DNA of 64,000 nt from assembly GCA_016219185.1 (NCBI GenBank), contig JACRBZ010000054.1:1-64000 (forward strand). Reading direction: 5' to 3'. Made by a program: the position numbers and the translations under genes. This DNA comes from Deltaproteobacteria bacterium. Lineage in GTDB: Bacteria > Desulfobacterota > Desulfobacteria > Desulfobacterales > Desulfatirhabdiaceae. A model generated the notes under the pieces. The model was not told where the DNA came from, did not search any database, and was given only the letters and a program-made list of their open reading frames with translations. Shown in pieces: positions 43,349-52,526 of this stretch (position 1 is the stretch's first letter; each line of letters opens with the position of its first letter).

Positions 43349-44778
43349 GCCATCCGCCACAGCGTCCCATCGGGCCGATCTTCGATCATGACGTTCACGG
43401 CTTCAAGCTGCTTTCGAATATCATCGGCTTTTTGCCATTCTTTGGCTTTTCTGGCAGCGGTTCGATCCGCGATCATCTTTTCAATCCAGGCGGGATCGAC
43501 CGCGGTTTTCTGAAGACCCAGCGATTTCCGTTCAGCCGCATATTGTTTCGGCGCTTCCCCGAACACCCCTATAATCCGGCCGATTTTTTGCAGATCCGAC
43601 CAGGCAGTCAAAAGAGTTTCCCGAAGATTCGAAGAAAAAGCTTCATCCGATTCGTCCAGCAGGCGGTTTAAGGTTCTAACCGATTCAAACACGAGTCCAA
43701 TCCCTTTAGCCGTGTTCAGATCATCATCCATTGCCTCGCAGAAGCGCTCCCAGAGATCTCCGGACTGAGACGGAAGCAGGTTCTTTTCAAAACGCTCCTC
43801 CAGTCTTGTCAGAAGCGTATACACCTTGTCAAGCGCGGTGCTGGACTCATCCATGATCTTGTCGTTAAAATCAATCGGACTGCGATAATGACTGGAGAGG
43901 AGAAAAAGCCGGATGACTTCCGGATGATAAGACTTCAGGACATCCTTGATCAGCAAAAAATTTCCCAGGGACTTGGACATCTTTTCCTGGTTGATATTCA
44001 CGAAACCATTATGCACCCAGTATTTGACGAATGTTTTGCCAAAGGCCGCCTCGGACTGGGCAACCTCGTTCTCATGATGGGGAAAGGTCAGGTCCATGCC
44101 GCCGCCATGAATATCGATGGTTTCGCCAAGAAGGGCCGAGCTCATGGCCGAGCATTCGATGTGCCAGCCCGGCCGGCCTTTTCCCCAGGGGCTGTTCCAT
44201 TCGGGTTCTCCGGGCTTTGAAGCCTTCCACAAGGCAAAATCAAAGGGGTTTCGTTTCCGGATATCCACATCCACCCGGGCCCCGGCCTCCATGTCATCGA
44301 GTTTTCTGCCGGAGAGCTTTCCATAGCCTGAAAACCGCTCCACGGAAAAATACACATCCCCATCCAGGCAATAGGCATGGCCCTTGTCGATCAGCACCTG
44401 GACGATTCGGATGATCTCATCGATATATTCGGTTGCCCGCGGCTCGAAAGTGGCGCGCTCGACTTTCAGGGCATCCATGTCCACATAGAATTCCTGGATA
44501 TATTTTTCAGCCACATCCCGGCAGGACATTCCGGTCTGATTGGCCTTATTGATGATCTTGTCATCCACATCCGTAAAATTCCGGACGTAAATGACATCAA
44601 ATCCTCTTGCCTTCAGATACCGGACCAGGACATCAAAAACAACCACGGACCGGGCATGACCGATATGGCTGGCATCGTATACCGTTGGACCGCAGACATA
44701 CATTTTCACCTTGTTGGGTTCAACGGTCTCAAAGATTTCCTTTTTCCTGCTCAGGGTATTATACAGATAGATTGTCAT
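43345..44778 (-). CDS. cysS: cysteinyl-tRNA synthetase
   Basis: 477-residue class I aminoacyl-tRNA synthetase charging tRNA-Cys. HIGH motif in [17 protein letters not shown] motif in EKMSKSLGN, and zinc-binding residues including MYVCGPT near the start, the WHIECSAM motif and [11 protein letters not shown]. The length matches the bacterial enzyme. The gene overlaps ispF by four bases upstream and the PHP gene by four bases downstream, an operon of three coupled genes. Confidence 0.96.
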   Translation of the reverse strand: MTIYLYNTLSRKKEIFETVEPNKVKMYVCGPTVYDASHIGHARSVVVFDVLVRYLKARGFDVIYVRNFTDVDDKIINKANQTGMSCRDVAEKYIQEFYVDMDALKVERATFEPRATEYIDEIIRIVQVLIDKGHAYCLDGDVYFSVERFSGYGKLSGRKLDDMEAGARVDVDIRKRNPFDFALWKASKPGEPEWNSPWGKGRPGWHIECSAMSSALLGETIDIHGGGMDLTFPHHENEVAQSEAAFGKTFVKYWVHNGFVNINQEKMSKSLGNFLLIKDVLKSYHPEVIRLFLLSSHYRSPIDFNDKIMDESSTALDKVYTLLTRLEERFEKNLLPSQSGDLWERFCEAMDDDLNTAKGIGLVFESVRTLNRLLDESDEAFSSNLRETLLTAWSDLQKIGRIIGVFGEAPKQYAAERKSLGLQKTAVDPAWIEKMIADRTAARKAKEWQKADDIRKQLEAVNVMIEDRPDGTLWRMA

Positions 44779-45272
44779 AACAGTGTTTCCAGTTTTTCGT
44801 CTCTCTGGTTAATCATGGCCACGCATAAGGCCGCAATCCCCTCGCCGTTTCCGATTGCCCCCAGCCCTTCTGTTGTCGTGGCCTTGACATTGACGCAGCC
44901 CTCGGCCAGGTGAAGCGATCCGGCGATATTCTCCTGAATGGCCTTTCTGAATGGGGACAGTTTCGGGGCCTGGGCCAGAATCGTAATATCCACATTCACC
45001 GCCGAAAAGCCCCTTGATTCCAGCAATTGGACTGTTTTATCCAGAAGCACCATGCTGGATATGCCCTTGTAGGCAGCGTCCGTATCCGGAAAATGAATGC
45101 CGATGTCTCCGAGCGCCGCCGCCCCCAGCAAGGCATCACAGACCGCATGAATCAGCACGTCCGCATCCGAATGGCCGAGAAGTCCTTTTTCAAAGGGAAT
45201 ATCCACTCCCCCCAGAATCAGTTTGCGGCCGGACACCAGCCGGTGAATATCATATCCTATGCCGGAGCGCAT
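44775..45272 (-). CDS. ispF: 2-C-methyl-D-erythritol 2,4-cyclodiphosphate synthase
   Basis: 165-residue enzyme of the MEP isoprenoid pathway. Diagnostic stretches: [12 protein letters not shown] with the metal Asp and His, [19 protein letters not shown] with the second His, and [10 protein letters not shown]. The C-terminal part has [21 protein letters not shown] lies before the ATG. It is the first gene of the ispF-cysS-PHP cluster. Confidence 0.95.
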   Translation of the reverse strand: MRSGIGYDIHRLVSGRKLILGGVDIPFEKGLLGHSDADVLIHAVCDALLGAAALGDIGIHFPDTDAAYKGISSMVLLDKTVQLLESRGFSAVNVDITILAQAPKLSPFRKAIQENIAGSLHLAEGCVNVKATTTEGLGAIGNGEGIAALCVAMINQRDEKLETLL

Positions 45273-45508
45273 TTAAAAACATCCCCTCTGATCATTCGTA
45301 TTAAAGTCCTCTCAACCAAGCTAAGAGATAAGCATCATTTTATCAACAGCCTGGTACATACATGATCAATTGTCATTACCACAAAAGACACCAGCGGTAA
45401 AGCCAGGTCATGCAAAAGAATATGCAATCAACATCTCCTTGCGCCCTGTCTGGCAGTTTTTTCCCGGCCTCCGGATACAGACATTTAGCGAGAAGTGCTG
45501 CAAACAGA

Positions 45509-45537
45509 TTGACAAACTATCTGAAATCAATTAAATT
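45509..45537 (+). promoter_or_regulatory. promoter of first small Cys-rich gene
   Basis: TTGACA (45509-45514), 17-base spacer, TAAATT (45532-45537). The block from GATTGACAAACTAT onward is nearly identical to the region at 50901 before the paralogue. The 301-base gap 45273-45573 contains no gene otherwise. Confidence 0.55.
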
Positions 45538-45573
45538 TATGGAAAATTATCAATAAGATTAAAAACAAATGCT

Positions 45574-45876
45574 ATGAAACCAATATCCATATTCATCATA
45601 CTCGTCTACATCCTTCTTCCGGTTGTGTGCTTTGCGCATCCGATCGAGTTGCATGTAGAAGTATCTTCTGACGTTTTCGATATCTTCACCTCCGAACATC
45701 CTGATAAACAAAGCATGGATAATTGCAAATCCGCTTGCTGTTGTGCGGAATATACCCTGTCCGACCACCGGGATATTAATACTTTCACAGCAATGAGACT
45801 GCCCGGACAATTACCTTACGTTGAACCTCCACAGGTTTTCATTCCTATTTTCGTCCCTCCACAGAATATGTCCTGA
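45574..45876 (+). CDS. secreted Cys-rich 100-residue protein, copy 1
   Basis: Small protein with an N-terminal signal-like segment (MKPISIFIILVYILLPVVC, cleavage probably after CFA) and a mature part of about 78 residues. It has a conserved Cys knot-like stretch, DNCKSACCCAE, and a C-terminal FIPIFVPPQN. It matches 67 of 100 residues of the protein at 50973-51275, including length and the signal peptide. I recognise no family. The cysteines could bind a metal or form disulfides in the periplasm. It is preceded by a clear promoter and followed by a zinc ribbon gene and a cation ATPase. Confidence 0.65.
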   Translation: MKPISIFIILVYILLPVVCFAHPIELHVEVSSDVFDIFTSEHPDKQSMDNCKSACCCAEYTLSDHRDINTFTAMRLPGQLPYVEPPQVFIPIFVPPQNMS

Positions 45877-46111
45877 TTCGGATTCCCTTTGTATTGCTTT
45901 AAAACCTGATCACTGCGTTCAAAAGACGCATCATCACAAATACATATTTTACAGCTTGCAATCACCAAGTTTTGACGACTTATTGTTGTCATCATCAGTG
46001 TTACGGTGTTTGTCGTTTGATTTAGCCATGATTGCTCTTACTCGATCCTGCTGAAATTGTGGTCTCCGTTGACCTCAGAACGACACATAAAACTCAAGGA
46101 GAAAATTTACA

Positions 46112-46399
46112 ATGAAATGCCCAATCTGCAATTCTATTGATCTTATTATCGCGGAACGACAAGGTGTTGAAATCGACTATTGCCCCCAATGCCGCGGTAT
46201 CTGGCTTGACCGGGGTGAAATAGACAAGATCATCGAGAGATCATACGCTCCAACATCCTCAAGGAGCCAACCGGAGCAGAACAATTTTTATACCGGCCAT
46301 CGATCTGCGCCGCACGAAACTCGCCATCATGATGATCACGGTAACGTCCATAATGATCAACATCATAAAAAATCATGGCTATCTGAACTGTTTGACTAA
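46112..46399 (+). CDS. zf-TFIIB-type zinc ribbon protein
   Basis: 95-residue protein with a rubredoxin-knuckle zinc ribbon, CPICN (C3, C6) and CPQCRGIWLDRGEID (C24, C27), typical of the zf-TFIIB family. The C-terminal half is rich in His and Asp (HETRHHDDHG, HNDQHHKK), which could bind divalent metal. AAGGAGAA lies before the ATG. It sits between the first small Cys-rich gene and the P-type ATPase, consistent with a role in metal homeostasis; this is inference. Confidence 0.82.
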   Translation: MKCPICNSIDLIIAERQGVEIDYCPQCRGIWLDRGEIDKIIERSYAPTSSRSQPEQNNFYTGHRSAPHETRHHDDHGNVHNDQHHKKSWLSELFD

Positions 46400-46523
46400 T
46401 AACCATAAACTCAACTGCCGATCAAAGTGAACGAACAAGAAGGAAAGTGTAAACAAAACATCACACGCTCATTAAACAGCAAGACCATTGATAGGACTTA
46501 TATGGAACAGTACAGGGAAATAA

Positions 46524-49070
46524 ATGGATCGAAAGCCTGATTTTCATGGACTCATCGGACTGACCTCCCAGGAAGCGGAAAGGATTCTTGGAGAAGATGG
46601 CCCCAACGAACTTCCGTCATCCAAACAGCGGGGGAACCTGCGCATAGCGCTCGACGTCATGCGCGAACCGATGTTCCTGCTGCTGGTGGCCTGCGGCGCT
46701 ATCTATTTGGCGGTTGGAGACATGCAGGAAGCACTGATGCTTCTGGCCTTTGTCTTTTTCGTTATGGGGATCACCCTTTACCAGGAGCAAAAAACTGAAC
46801 GGGCACTGGAGGCCCTCCGGGATCTCTCCAGCCCCAGAGCCATGGTTATCCGCGACGGCACCCAGCAGCGGATTGCCGGCCGAGAAGTGGTTAGGGGCGA
46901 CATCATCGTCCTTTCCGAAGGGGACCGGGTTCCTGCCGATGCTTTGGTGCTGGACTGCACCAGCATCTCAACCGACGAATCGCTACTGACTGGTGAATCC
47001 GTGGCGGTACGTAAAGTGTGCGGCGATGCCTCTTCACCTGCCGTGCAGCCGGGAGGGGATGATCTTCCCTTTGTTTTTTCCGGAACCTTGGTGGTGCGTG
47101 GTCAGGGAATTGCCCGCGCGGTTGCCACCGGACAACAGAGCGCCATCGGCAAAATCGGTAAAGCCCTGCAAACAGTGACTGGTGAGGAGACGCTGCTTCA
47201 ACGTGAAACCGGTCGCCTGGTGCGGGTTCTTGCCATAACCGTCCTTGGGCTCTGCACGCTCCTTATCTTCGTTTACGGGGTCACTCGCGGCGCCTGGCTC
47301 GATGGGGTGCTGGCGGGACTTACCCTGGCCATGGCGATCATGCCCAACGAGCTTCCGGTGGTGCTGACAATCTTCTTGGCGCTGGGAGCCTGGCGACTTT
47401 CCCGAACCAATGTTCTTGCCCGTAGCGCCCCTGTTGTGGAGACACTCGGTTCGGCAACCGTTCTCTGCGTGGATAAGACCGGCACCCTGACGCTGAACCG
47501 GATGACGGTCTCTGCGCTCCACTCGGACGGGATTCTGTGCAACATCGGTGAATTCCGCAAGGGTCCGCCGCCGGACACATTTCACGATCTGGTTGAATTC
47601 AGCATCCTTGCCAGTCAGCGCGACCCCTTTGATCCCATGGAGCGGGCAATCAAGGAATTCGGCGAAGCATATCTCGCTCACACCGAGCATCTTCACGGTG
47701 ATTGGCGCCTTGAGAAAGAATACCCCTTATCTCCGGAACTTCTTGCAATGTCCCATGTCTGGAGAGCACCGGAGGGGATGGATTACGTCATTGCTGCCAA
47801 GGGCGCCCCCGAGGCGGTCGCCGACCTCTGCCATTTCAGTGATAGTCAACAGAAAGAGATGATGTCGGCGGTGACCCGGATGGCCGACGACGGACTGAGG
47901 GTGCTGGGTGTCGCGCGCTCGTACTTCCGTGAGGCGGGTCTGCCGAGTCAACAGCACGATTTCACCTTTGAGTTTCTCGGGTTGGTGGGATTGGCCGATC
48001 CGGTCAGGCCGACCGTGGCACCTGCGCTCCAGGATTGCTACCGGGCCGGCATCAGAATGGTGATGATCACCGGCGATTATCCCGGTACGGCGCGGAGCAT
48101 TGCAAGGCAGATCGGCCTTGTCCAGCGGGAAGAAGTCATCACGGGTCCGGAGCTGGACATCATGAGCGACGCGGAGCTGCAACAACGGATTAGAATTGTT
48201 AACATCTTCGCCAGAGTTGTTCCTGAACAAAAGCTTCGACTCGTGAAGGCGCTCAAGGCAATCGGCGAGATCGTTGCCATGACCGGAGACGGAGTGAACG
48301 ATGCCCCGGCACTTAAATCGGCCCATATAGGCATCGCCATGGGGGGACGGGGAACGGACGTGGCACGAGAAGCATCCGATCTCGTGCTCCTGGACGATGA
48401 CTTTGCCTCCATCGTACGTGCGGTAAAAATGGGGCGGCGGATCTTTGACAACCTGAAAAAGGCAATGGCCTATCTCCTTGCAATCCACGTCCCGATTGCC
48501 GGGATGTCTCTTATACCCGTGCTTTTTAACTGGCCGCTTTTATTCATGCCCATCCATATCGCTTTTCTCCACCTGATAATAGATCCAGCCTGTTCCATTG
48601 TTTATGAGGTCGAGCCAGCTGAGGTGGATGTGATGAGAAGGCCCCCCCGCAATCCGAAGGAACCGCTGTTCAGCAAGCGCGTCCTGCTGCTGAGCACGCT
48701 TCAGGGGCTGAGTGTTCTGGCAATGCTTCTGACTATATTTGGCGTCTGCCTTGCCCGTGGGCAGGGGGAACTTGATGCCCGCACCCTGGCATTCACGACC
48801 TTGATAATCGCCAACCTCGGCCTTATGATGACCAACCGTTCCTGGACCAGCACTATCGGCAAGATCCACAGGGCTCCCAATGCCGCGCTCTGGTGGGTGA
48901 CCGGCGGCACGGTAGTCTTTCTCGGCCTCGTCCTGACGATTCCTTTTCTTCGAGAGATATTCCGTTTCTCGGTGATACATCCGGTCGATGTTGTCATATG
49001 CGTATCCGCCGGCATATTGAGCGTTGTCTGGTTCGAGATGTTCAAATTGTTCAGCAGGAAGAGAGGATAA
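46524..49070 (+). CDS. P-type cation-transporting ATPase
   Basis: 848-residue type II P-type ATPase. Actuator motif LTGES, phosphorylation site DKTGTLTLN (Asp317), nucleotide region KGAPEA, hinge MTGDGVNDAPAL and about ten membrane helices. The helix-4 ion motif reads PNELP (residues 274-278), where related bacterial pumps have PEE(L/F)P and SERCA has PEGLP, so the first acidic ligand is replaced by Asn. The ion is therefore uncertain: calcium-like pumps are the nearest, but the ligand change matters. Next to it lie the zinc ribbon gene and an EI24-like membrane gene, suggesting a small ion-homeostasis cluster. Confidence 0.9.
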   Translation: MDRKPDFHGLIGLTSQEAERILGEDGPNELPSSKQRGNLRIALDVMREPMFLLLVACGAIYLAVGDMQEALMLLAFVFFVMGITLYQEQKTERALEALRDLSSPRAMVIRDGTQQRIAGREVVRGDIIVLSEGDRVPADALVLDCTSISTDESLLTGESVAVRKVCGDASSPAVQPGGDDLPFVFSGTLVVRGQGIARAVATGQQSAIGKIGKALQTVTGEETLLQRETGRLVRVLAITVLGLCTLLIFVYGVTRGAWLDGVLAGLTLAMAIMPNELPVVLTIFLALGAWRLSRTNVLARSAPVVETLGSATVLCVDKTGTLTLNRMTVSALHSDGILCNIGEFRKGPPPDTFHDLVEFSILASQRDPFDPMERAIKEFGEAYLAHTEHLHGDWRLEKEYPLSPELLAMSHVWRAPEGMDYVIAAKGAPEAVADLCHFSDSQQKEMMSAVTRMADDGLRVLGVARSYFREAGLPSQQHDFTFEFLGLVGLADPVRPTVAPALQDCYRAGIRMVMITGDYPGTARSIARQIGLVQREEVITGPELDIMSDAELQQRIRIVNIFARVVPEQKLRLVKALKAIGEIVAMTGDGVNDAPALKSAHIGIAMGGRGTDVAREASDLVLLDDDFASIVRAVKMGRRIFDNLKKAMAYLLAIHVPIAGMSLIPVLFNWPLLFMPIHIAFLHLIIDPACSIVYEVEPAEVDVMRRPPRNPKEPLFSKRVLLLSTLQGLSVLAMLLTIFGVCLARGQGELDARTLAFTTLIIANLGLMMTNRSWTSTIGKIHRAPNAALWWVTGGTVVFLGLVLTIPFLREIFRFSVIHPVDVVICVSAGILSVVWFEMFKLFSRKRG

Positions 49071-49138
49071 TGTGCTGCATTTATTGTCATTGGCCTTGTG
49101 GTGCATTAAGAAAAGTACTGTTTTAAGGAGTTAACCTG

Positions 49139-49837
49139 ATGTATCCATTAATGAAAACATTTTTGTCAATAAAGAAGGCGAATCTTTTTGGCTTGATGCT
49201 CGCATGCGCCCTGTTAGCGGCAATCGTTGTTCTCGGAGCGGTCGGAAGTGTTACCTGGATAACAGACCGCTTCGTAACTATTGAACGCGGATGGCTTGAT
49301 ACGCTGTGCAACTGGGTTGTCGGCGTTCTTACAGGCATCGGCGGCTGGTTCATGCTTCCGGCGCTTACCGTGCTGATTTCCAGCCTGTTTCAGGAAACCG
49401 CGATTCAGCGCGTGGAACGTGTGTATTACCCGGACGCTGCCCATCGCGAGGTTCTGAGGTTTTGGCCCGAATTCCGGCACGATCTGAAATTTACCGGATG
49501 GGCAATGTGCCTCAATATCCTTACATTGCCGCTCTACCTCTTAGGTATCGGCTTTGTGGTATCCATGCTGCTTAATAGTTATCTCCTCGGCCGGGAGTTT
49601 TTTGAAAGTGCGGCAGGATACCACCTGGGGAAAACCAACGCCCGGGCACTGGGCCTCCGGCACAGAAAGGCCGTGTACAGCGGCGGTTTCGTGATCACGG
49701 TGATGGCGATTGTCCCCTTTCTGAACCTTTTTGTTCCGATTCTTGCGATTGTATGGATGGTGCATGTGTATCATCGCATCCGCATTCAAGACCTTCAACG
49801 GACGCAGAACAACGAAACTGAAAAGGAGAAAAGATAA
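49139..49837 (+). CDS. EI24/CysZ-like membrane protein
   Basis: 232-residue membrane protein with about four to five hydrophobic helices (LFGLMLACALLAAIVVLGAV, FMLPALTVLISSLF, LPLYLLGIGFVVSMLLN, AIVPFLNLFVPILAIVWMV). The layout and the EFFESAA and RALGLRHRK segments suit the EI24 domain family, related to the sulfate permease CysZ. Function here is unproven. AAGGAG lies 8 bases before the ATG, and its stop overlaps the start of the next gene (TAATG), so the pair is coupled. Confidence 0.7.
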   Translation: MYPLMKTFLSIKKANLFGLMLACALLAAIVVLGAVGSVTWITDRFVTIERGWLDTLCNWVVGVLTGIGGWFMLPALTVLISSLFQETAIQRVERVYYPDAAHREVLRFWPEFRHDLKFTGWAMCLNILTLPLYLLGIGFVVSMLLNSYLLGREFFESAAGYHLGKTNARALGLRHRKAVYSGGFVITVMAIVPFLNLFVPILAIVWMVHVYHRIRIQDLQRTQNNETEKEKR

Positions 49838-50430
49838 TGACGCATATTCAGATTTCATCGAAATTATTTATGGCCGTCTGTTTGATATCAGGCGCCTTGT
49901 TTTTCCTGTGCTGCACGCCCTCCGCAGTTGCCGATGACGAGAATCACCATTACAAAAAACGAAGCAAAGACATCGGAACGGTTTTCAAACATGCCAAAAA
50001 TGAAGAAATAAATGAAGCCACCGGCCAGGCTGCTGCCTGGATGTTGGCCGCTGCCAATATAACCGTTTTGCTGAGCCTGCTCAGCAGAGGAGCCCGCTAT
50101 GCAGATCTTCCGGCACAAATAAATGACAGAATCAAACGTTTCAATCAACTTCAGAAAAAGTTTCTGTTGCCGGTTCACTATGTTTTGAATCCGTTGGCCT
50201 TGGGCATGGCATTTATTCATTTCATGTCCGCTACATCTGCCTGCAAAGCCAGCGGCCTGCCGGAATGGGGGCTTGCATTAATGGCTTTAATTGCGGGAAT
50301 CGGAATCATGGTGAAGTTCAAGGTGTTTCCCAAAAGCTTACGAAAAAGCACCTATCGAATCCATACAAATCCGATACCGATTACTTTACTTTTAATCATT
50401 CTTCTCATCGGTCATGCGGTCGTGGATTGA
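49837..50430 (+). CDS. unrecognised membrane protein with signal peptide
   Basis: 197-residue protein: a signal-like N-terminus (LFMAVCLISGALFFLCCTPSAVA), a hydrophilic segment, then about four hydrophobic helices. Histidines occur in or near helices (HYVLNPLALGMAFIHF and LIGHAVVD), as in membrane cytochromes b, but no full heme-binding pattern can be assigned. AAAAGGAG lies before the ATG. It overlaps the EI24-like gene by one to two bases. I do not recognise the family; the gene order suggests it works with the adjacent membrane protein. Confidence 0.6.
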   Translation: MTHIQISSKLFMAVCLISGALFFLCCTPSAVADDENHHYKKRSKDIGTVFKHAKNEEINEATGQAAAWMLAAANITVLLSLLSRGARYADLPAQINDRIKRFNQLQKKFLLPVHYVLNPLALGMAFIHFMSATSACKASGLPEWGLALMALIAGIGIMVKFKVFPKSLRKSTYRIHTNPIPITLLLIILLIGHAVVD

Positions 50431-50501
50431 TCACCTGGAACAGAATTTCGGATACTTTAGACTGGCTGAAGTATTAACCATAACAAGATAAGGAAATTTC
50501 T

Positions 50502-50897
50502 TTGAAACGATCAATACTGTATTTTCTCATGGCTACCTTCTTTCTGTTTGGTTGCAGTGATAGTTTGAAGGGCATGGAATCCGACTATACCATCATAATA
50601 ACCGGCGTCGATCAGTTGCCATTCAGCGGCCATTATACAATCGCCGGTATGGGGGCCATGTCCAAGCCTGTCCAGGTCACTGGAAAGGGGTCCGTGGAAT
50701 ACACAGGCAAGGGCCTGGCGGCGGCCTGCGTCATTCGAAAAACGACTTCAGAAGGCACACTGAGGGTTGAAATCCTGCGAGGAAAAGACGTCGTTTCCAC
50801 TGCGGAAACCGCGGCTCCTTTCGGGGTCATTACCCTCGGCAAAATCCCGGATACCACTTCCATCATCAATCAGATCATAGGGAAGATATTGGGTTAG
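50502..50897 (+). CDS. hypothetical lipoprotein, 131 residues
   Basis: Short signal peptide with lipobox LFGC (Cys18), so it is expected to be a lipoprotein. The mature part is beta-rich (YTIIITGVDQLPFSGHYTI, GTLRVEILRGKDVVSTAET) and probably forms a small beta-sandwich. The likely start is TTG at 50502 with AAGGAAA upstream. Function unknown. It closes the block of genes between the two small Cys-rich proteins. Confidence 0.65.
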   Translation: MKRSILYFLMATFFLFGCSDSLKGMESDYTIIITGVDQLPFSGHYTIAGMGAMSKPVQVTGKGSVEYTGKGLAAACVIRKTTSEGTLRVEILRGKDVVSTAETAAPFGVITLGKIPDTTSIINQIIGKILG

Positions 50898-50902
50898 GCG
50901 GA

Positions 50903-50932
50903 TTGACAAACTATTTGAAATCAAATCATAAT
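50903..50932 (+). promoter_or_regulatory. promoter of second small Cys-rich gene
   Basis: TTGACA (50903-50908) and CATAAT (50927-50932) with an 18-base spacer. The region GATTGACAAACTAT is shared with the promoter at 45507-45520, so promoter and gene were apparently duplicated together. Confidence 0.55.
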
Positions 50933-50972
50933 TATTTATGATGATCGATCAAAAGATCAAAGTAAAATTACC

Positions 50973-51275
50973 ATGAAACCAATGTCCATTTTTATTATAC
51001 TTGTTTATCTCTTCCTTCCGGTTATGTGCTTTGCGCATCCCAACGCGTGGCATGTTGAAGCCTCTGTTGACGTTTTCGACATTTTCACCTCCGAATATCC
51101 GGATACGCAGGAAATGGACAATTGTGAATCCGCTTGTTGTTGTGCGGAACATACCCCGTTTGTTTACCGACAAATTAATACGTTTCCGGTAATCAGGCTG
51201 CGAGACCCATCCCCAATTTTTTTACATACCCAGGCATTTATTCCCATTTTTGTTCCCCCACAAAACATGTTTTGA
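50973..51275 (+). CDS. secreted Cys-rich 100-residue protein, copy 2
   Basis: Paralogue of the protein at 45574-45876. Signal segment MKPMSIFIILVYLFLPVMC and mature domain with DNCESACCCAE and C-terminal FIPIFVPPQN. Both copies are 100 residues and keep the Cys cluster, the DVFDIFTSE block and the ends most strongly, while residues 61-90 differ more. The upstream DNA is also duplicated. Function is unknown; a periplasmic metal-binding or disulfide protein is a guess. Confidence 0.65.
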   Translation: MKPMSIFIILVYLFLPVMCFAHPNAWHVEASVDVFDIFTSEYPDTQEMDNCESACCCAEHTPFVYRQINTFPVIRLRDPSPIFLHTQAFIPIFVPPQNMF

Positions 51276-51371
51276 TTTTCTTTGTATCTTGATTCTTGCG
51301 GAGCCATCCGCCGCCTTGCTGATTCCATCTCTTCGTTGAACACAATCAATTTATTGTATTGGAGACACCTT

Positions 51372-52436
51372 ATGTTGAATAAAACTTCATCCATCAAGCT
51401 GAAAACGCTTCTGGTTTTACTTTTTGCCGTATTTGTTGTTCTGGGGCTTTCCGACCTGGCTGATGCCAGATCCAGCAGTGGCGGCAGATCTATGGGCGGC
51501 TCCAGAAGCGGGGTTGCCAGCAGTCCTTCAAAATCCTTTGGGAATCCATCCAGCCCTTCGGGCAGCGGGTCTTTTTCTCCATCTTCACCGTTGTCCGGCG
51601 GGGGCGGCAGCAGTTTTCTTCGCGGAGTTGGCGGTGGCATCGTAGGCGGTATGATCGGAAATATGCTCTTCGGAGGATCAGGGCATGCCGGCGGCAGCGG
51701 CGGTGTCGGCAGCAGCGGCATTGGCATATTTGAGCTTTTGATTCTGGGCGGGCTGGTTCTTTTTCTCTACAAGCGATTTGTCAAACCCCAGATCGCCCGG
51801 AATCCTTCGGTGGGCAGCGTCCAGAGTCCATCGGAAGGCCGCGTATGGGTTGATCGGATTTTGGGGCGATTTAACAAACCCAAGGATTCTCAGCGTCCTG
51901 TTTCTCCGCCTTATAATTCATTTTCTACCGGGAATTTTCCGCCGGCTGATTTCCAGCCACCATCCGCTCCGCCCCTGATGGCATCGGCTTCACCTGAAAC
52001 CGGTTTCAATCTGATCAAACAGTCGGAACCGAATTTTGATCCAGAACAATTCAAGGAAATCGCTCAAGATATATTTTTCAAGGTTCAGGCGGCATGGATG
52101 AGGCGGGATACCTCTTCGGTTCAGGGACTTATCGGCAAGCAGATCAAGGCGGAATACGACGTCCAGTTTGCGGATCTCAGGCGAAAAGGCCTGATCAACC
52201 GGCTTGAAAACATTGCGGTTCGCAGCATTGCAATTGTAGACATGGGCATGGAAGGCCAGGAGGAATATATCAATGTCCTTTTTACGGCCAATCTTCTCGA
52301 CTATACGGTTGAGGAATCCAGCGGCAGAGTCGTCAAGGGTGATAACACGGACCCGGTGAAATTTGAGGAATTCTGGACGTTCGCCAGACCGGTGGACTCA
52401 ACCCTGTGGAAACTGGAAGGCATTAAGGTCAAATAG
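51372..52436 (+). CDS. Tim44-like domain membrane protein
   Basis: 354-residue protein. An N-terminal hydrophobic signal (TLLVLLFAVFVVLGLSDLADA) leads into a Ser/Gly-rich low-complexity stretch (residues about 32-125), a transmembrane helix (FELLILGGLVLFLYKRF) and a C-terminal Tim44-like domain (residues about 235-350, with IAQDIFFKVQAAWMRRD and EFWTFARP). Such proteins occur widely in proteobacteria beside Bax-inhibitor-1 genes. GGAGA lies before the ATG at 51372. It follows the second small Cys-rich gene. Confidence 0.8.
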   Translation: MLNKTSSIKLKTLLVLLFAVFVVLGLSDLADARSSSGGRSMGGSRSGVASSPSKSFGNPSSPSGSGSFSPSSPLSGGGGSSFLRGVGGGIVGGMIGNMLFGGSGHAGGSGGVGSSGIGIFELLILGGLVLFLYKRFVKPQIARNPSVGSVQSPSEGRVWVDRILGRFNKPKDSQRPVSPPYNSFSTGNFPPADFQPPSAPPLMASASPETGFNLIKQSEPNFDPEQFKEIAQDIFFKVQAAWMRRDTSSVQGLIGKQIKAEYDVQFADLRRKGLINRLENIAVRSIAIVDMGMEGQEEYINVLFTANLLDYTVEESSGRVVKGDNTDPVKFEEFWTFARPVDSTLWKLEGIKVK

Positions 52437-52526
52437 CCGTGAGAATGATTGAGAAATACACTTGATAAATTCACGGATTGTGTTAATTTATTGATAGTAA
52501 CTAACCATAAATTCAGGAGGTGTCTC

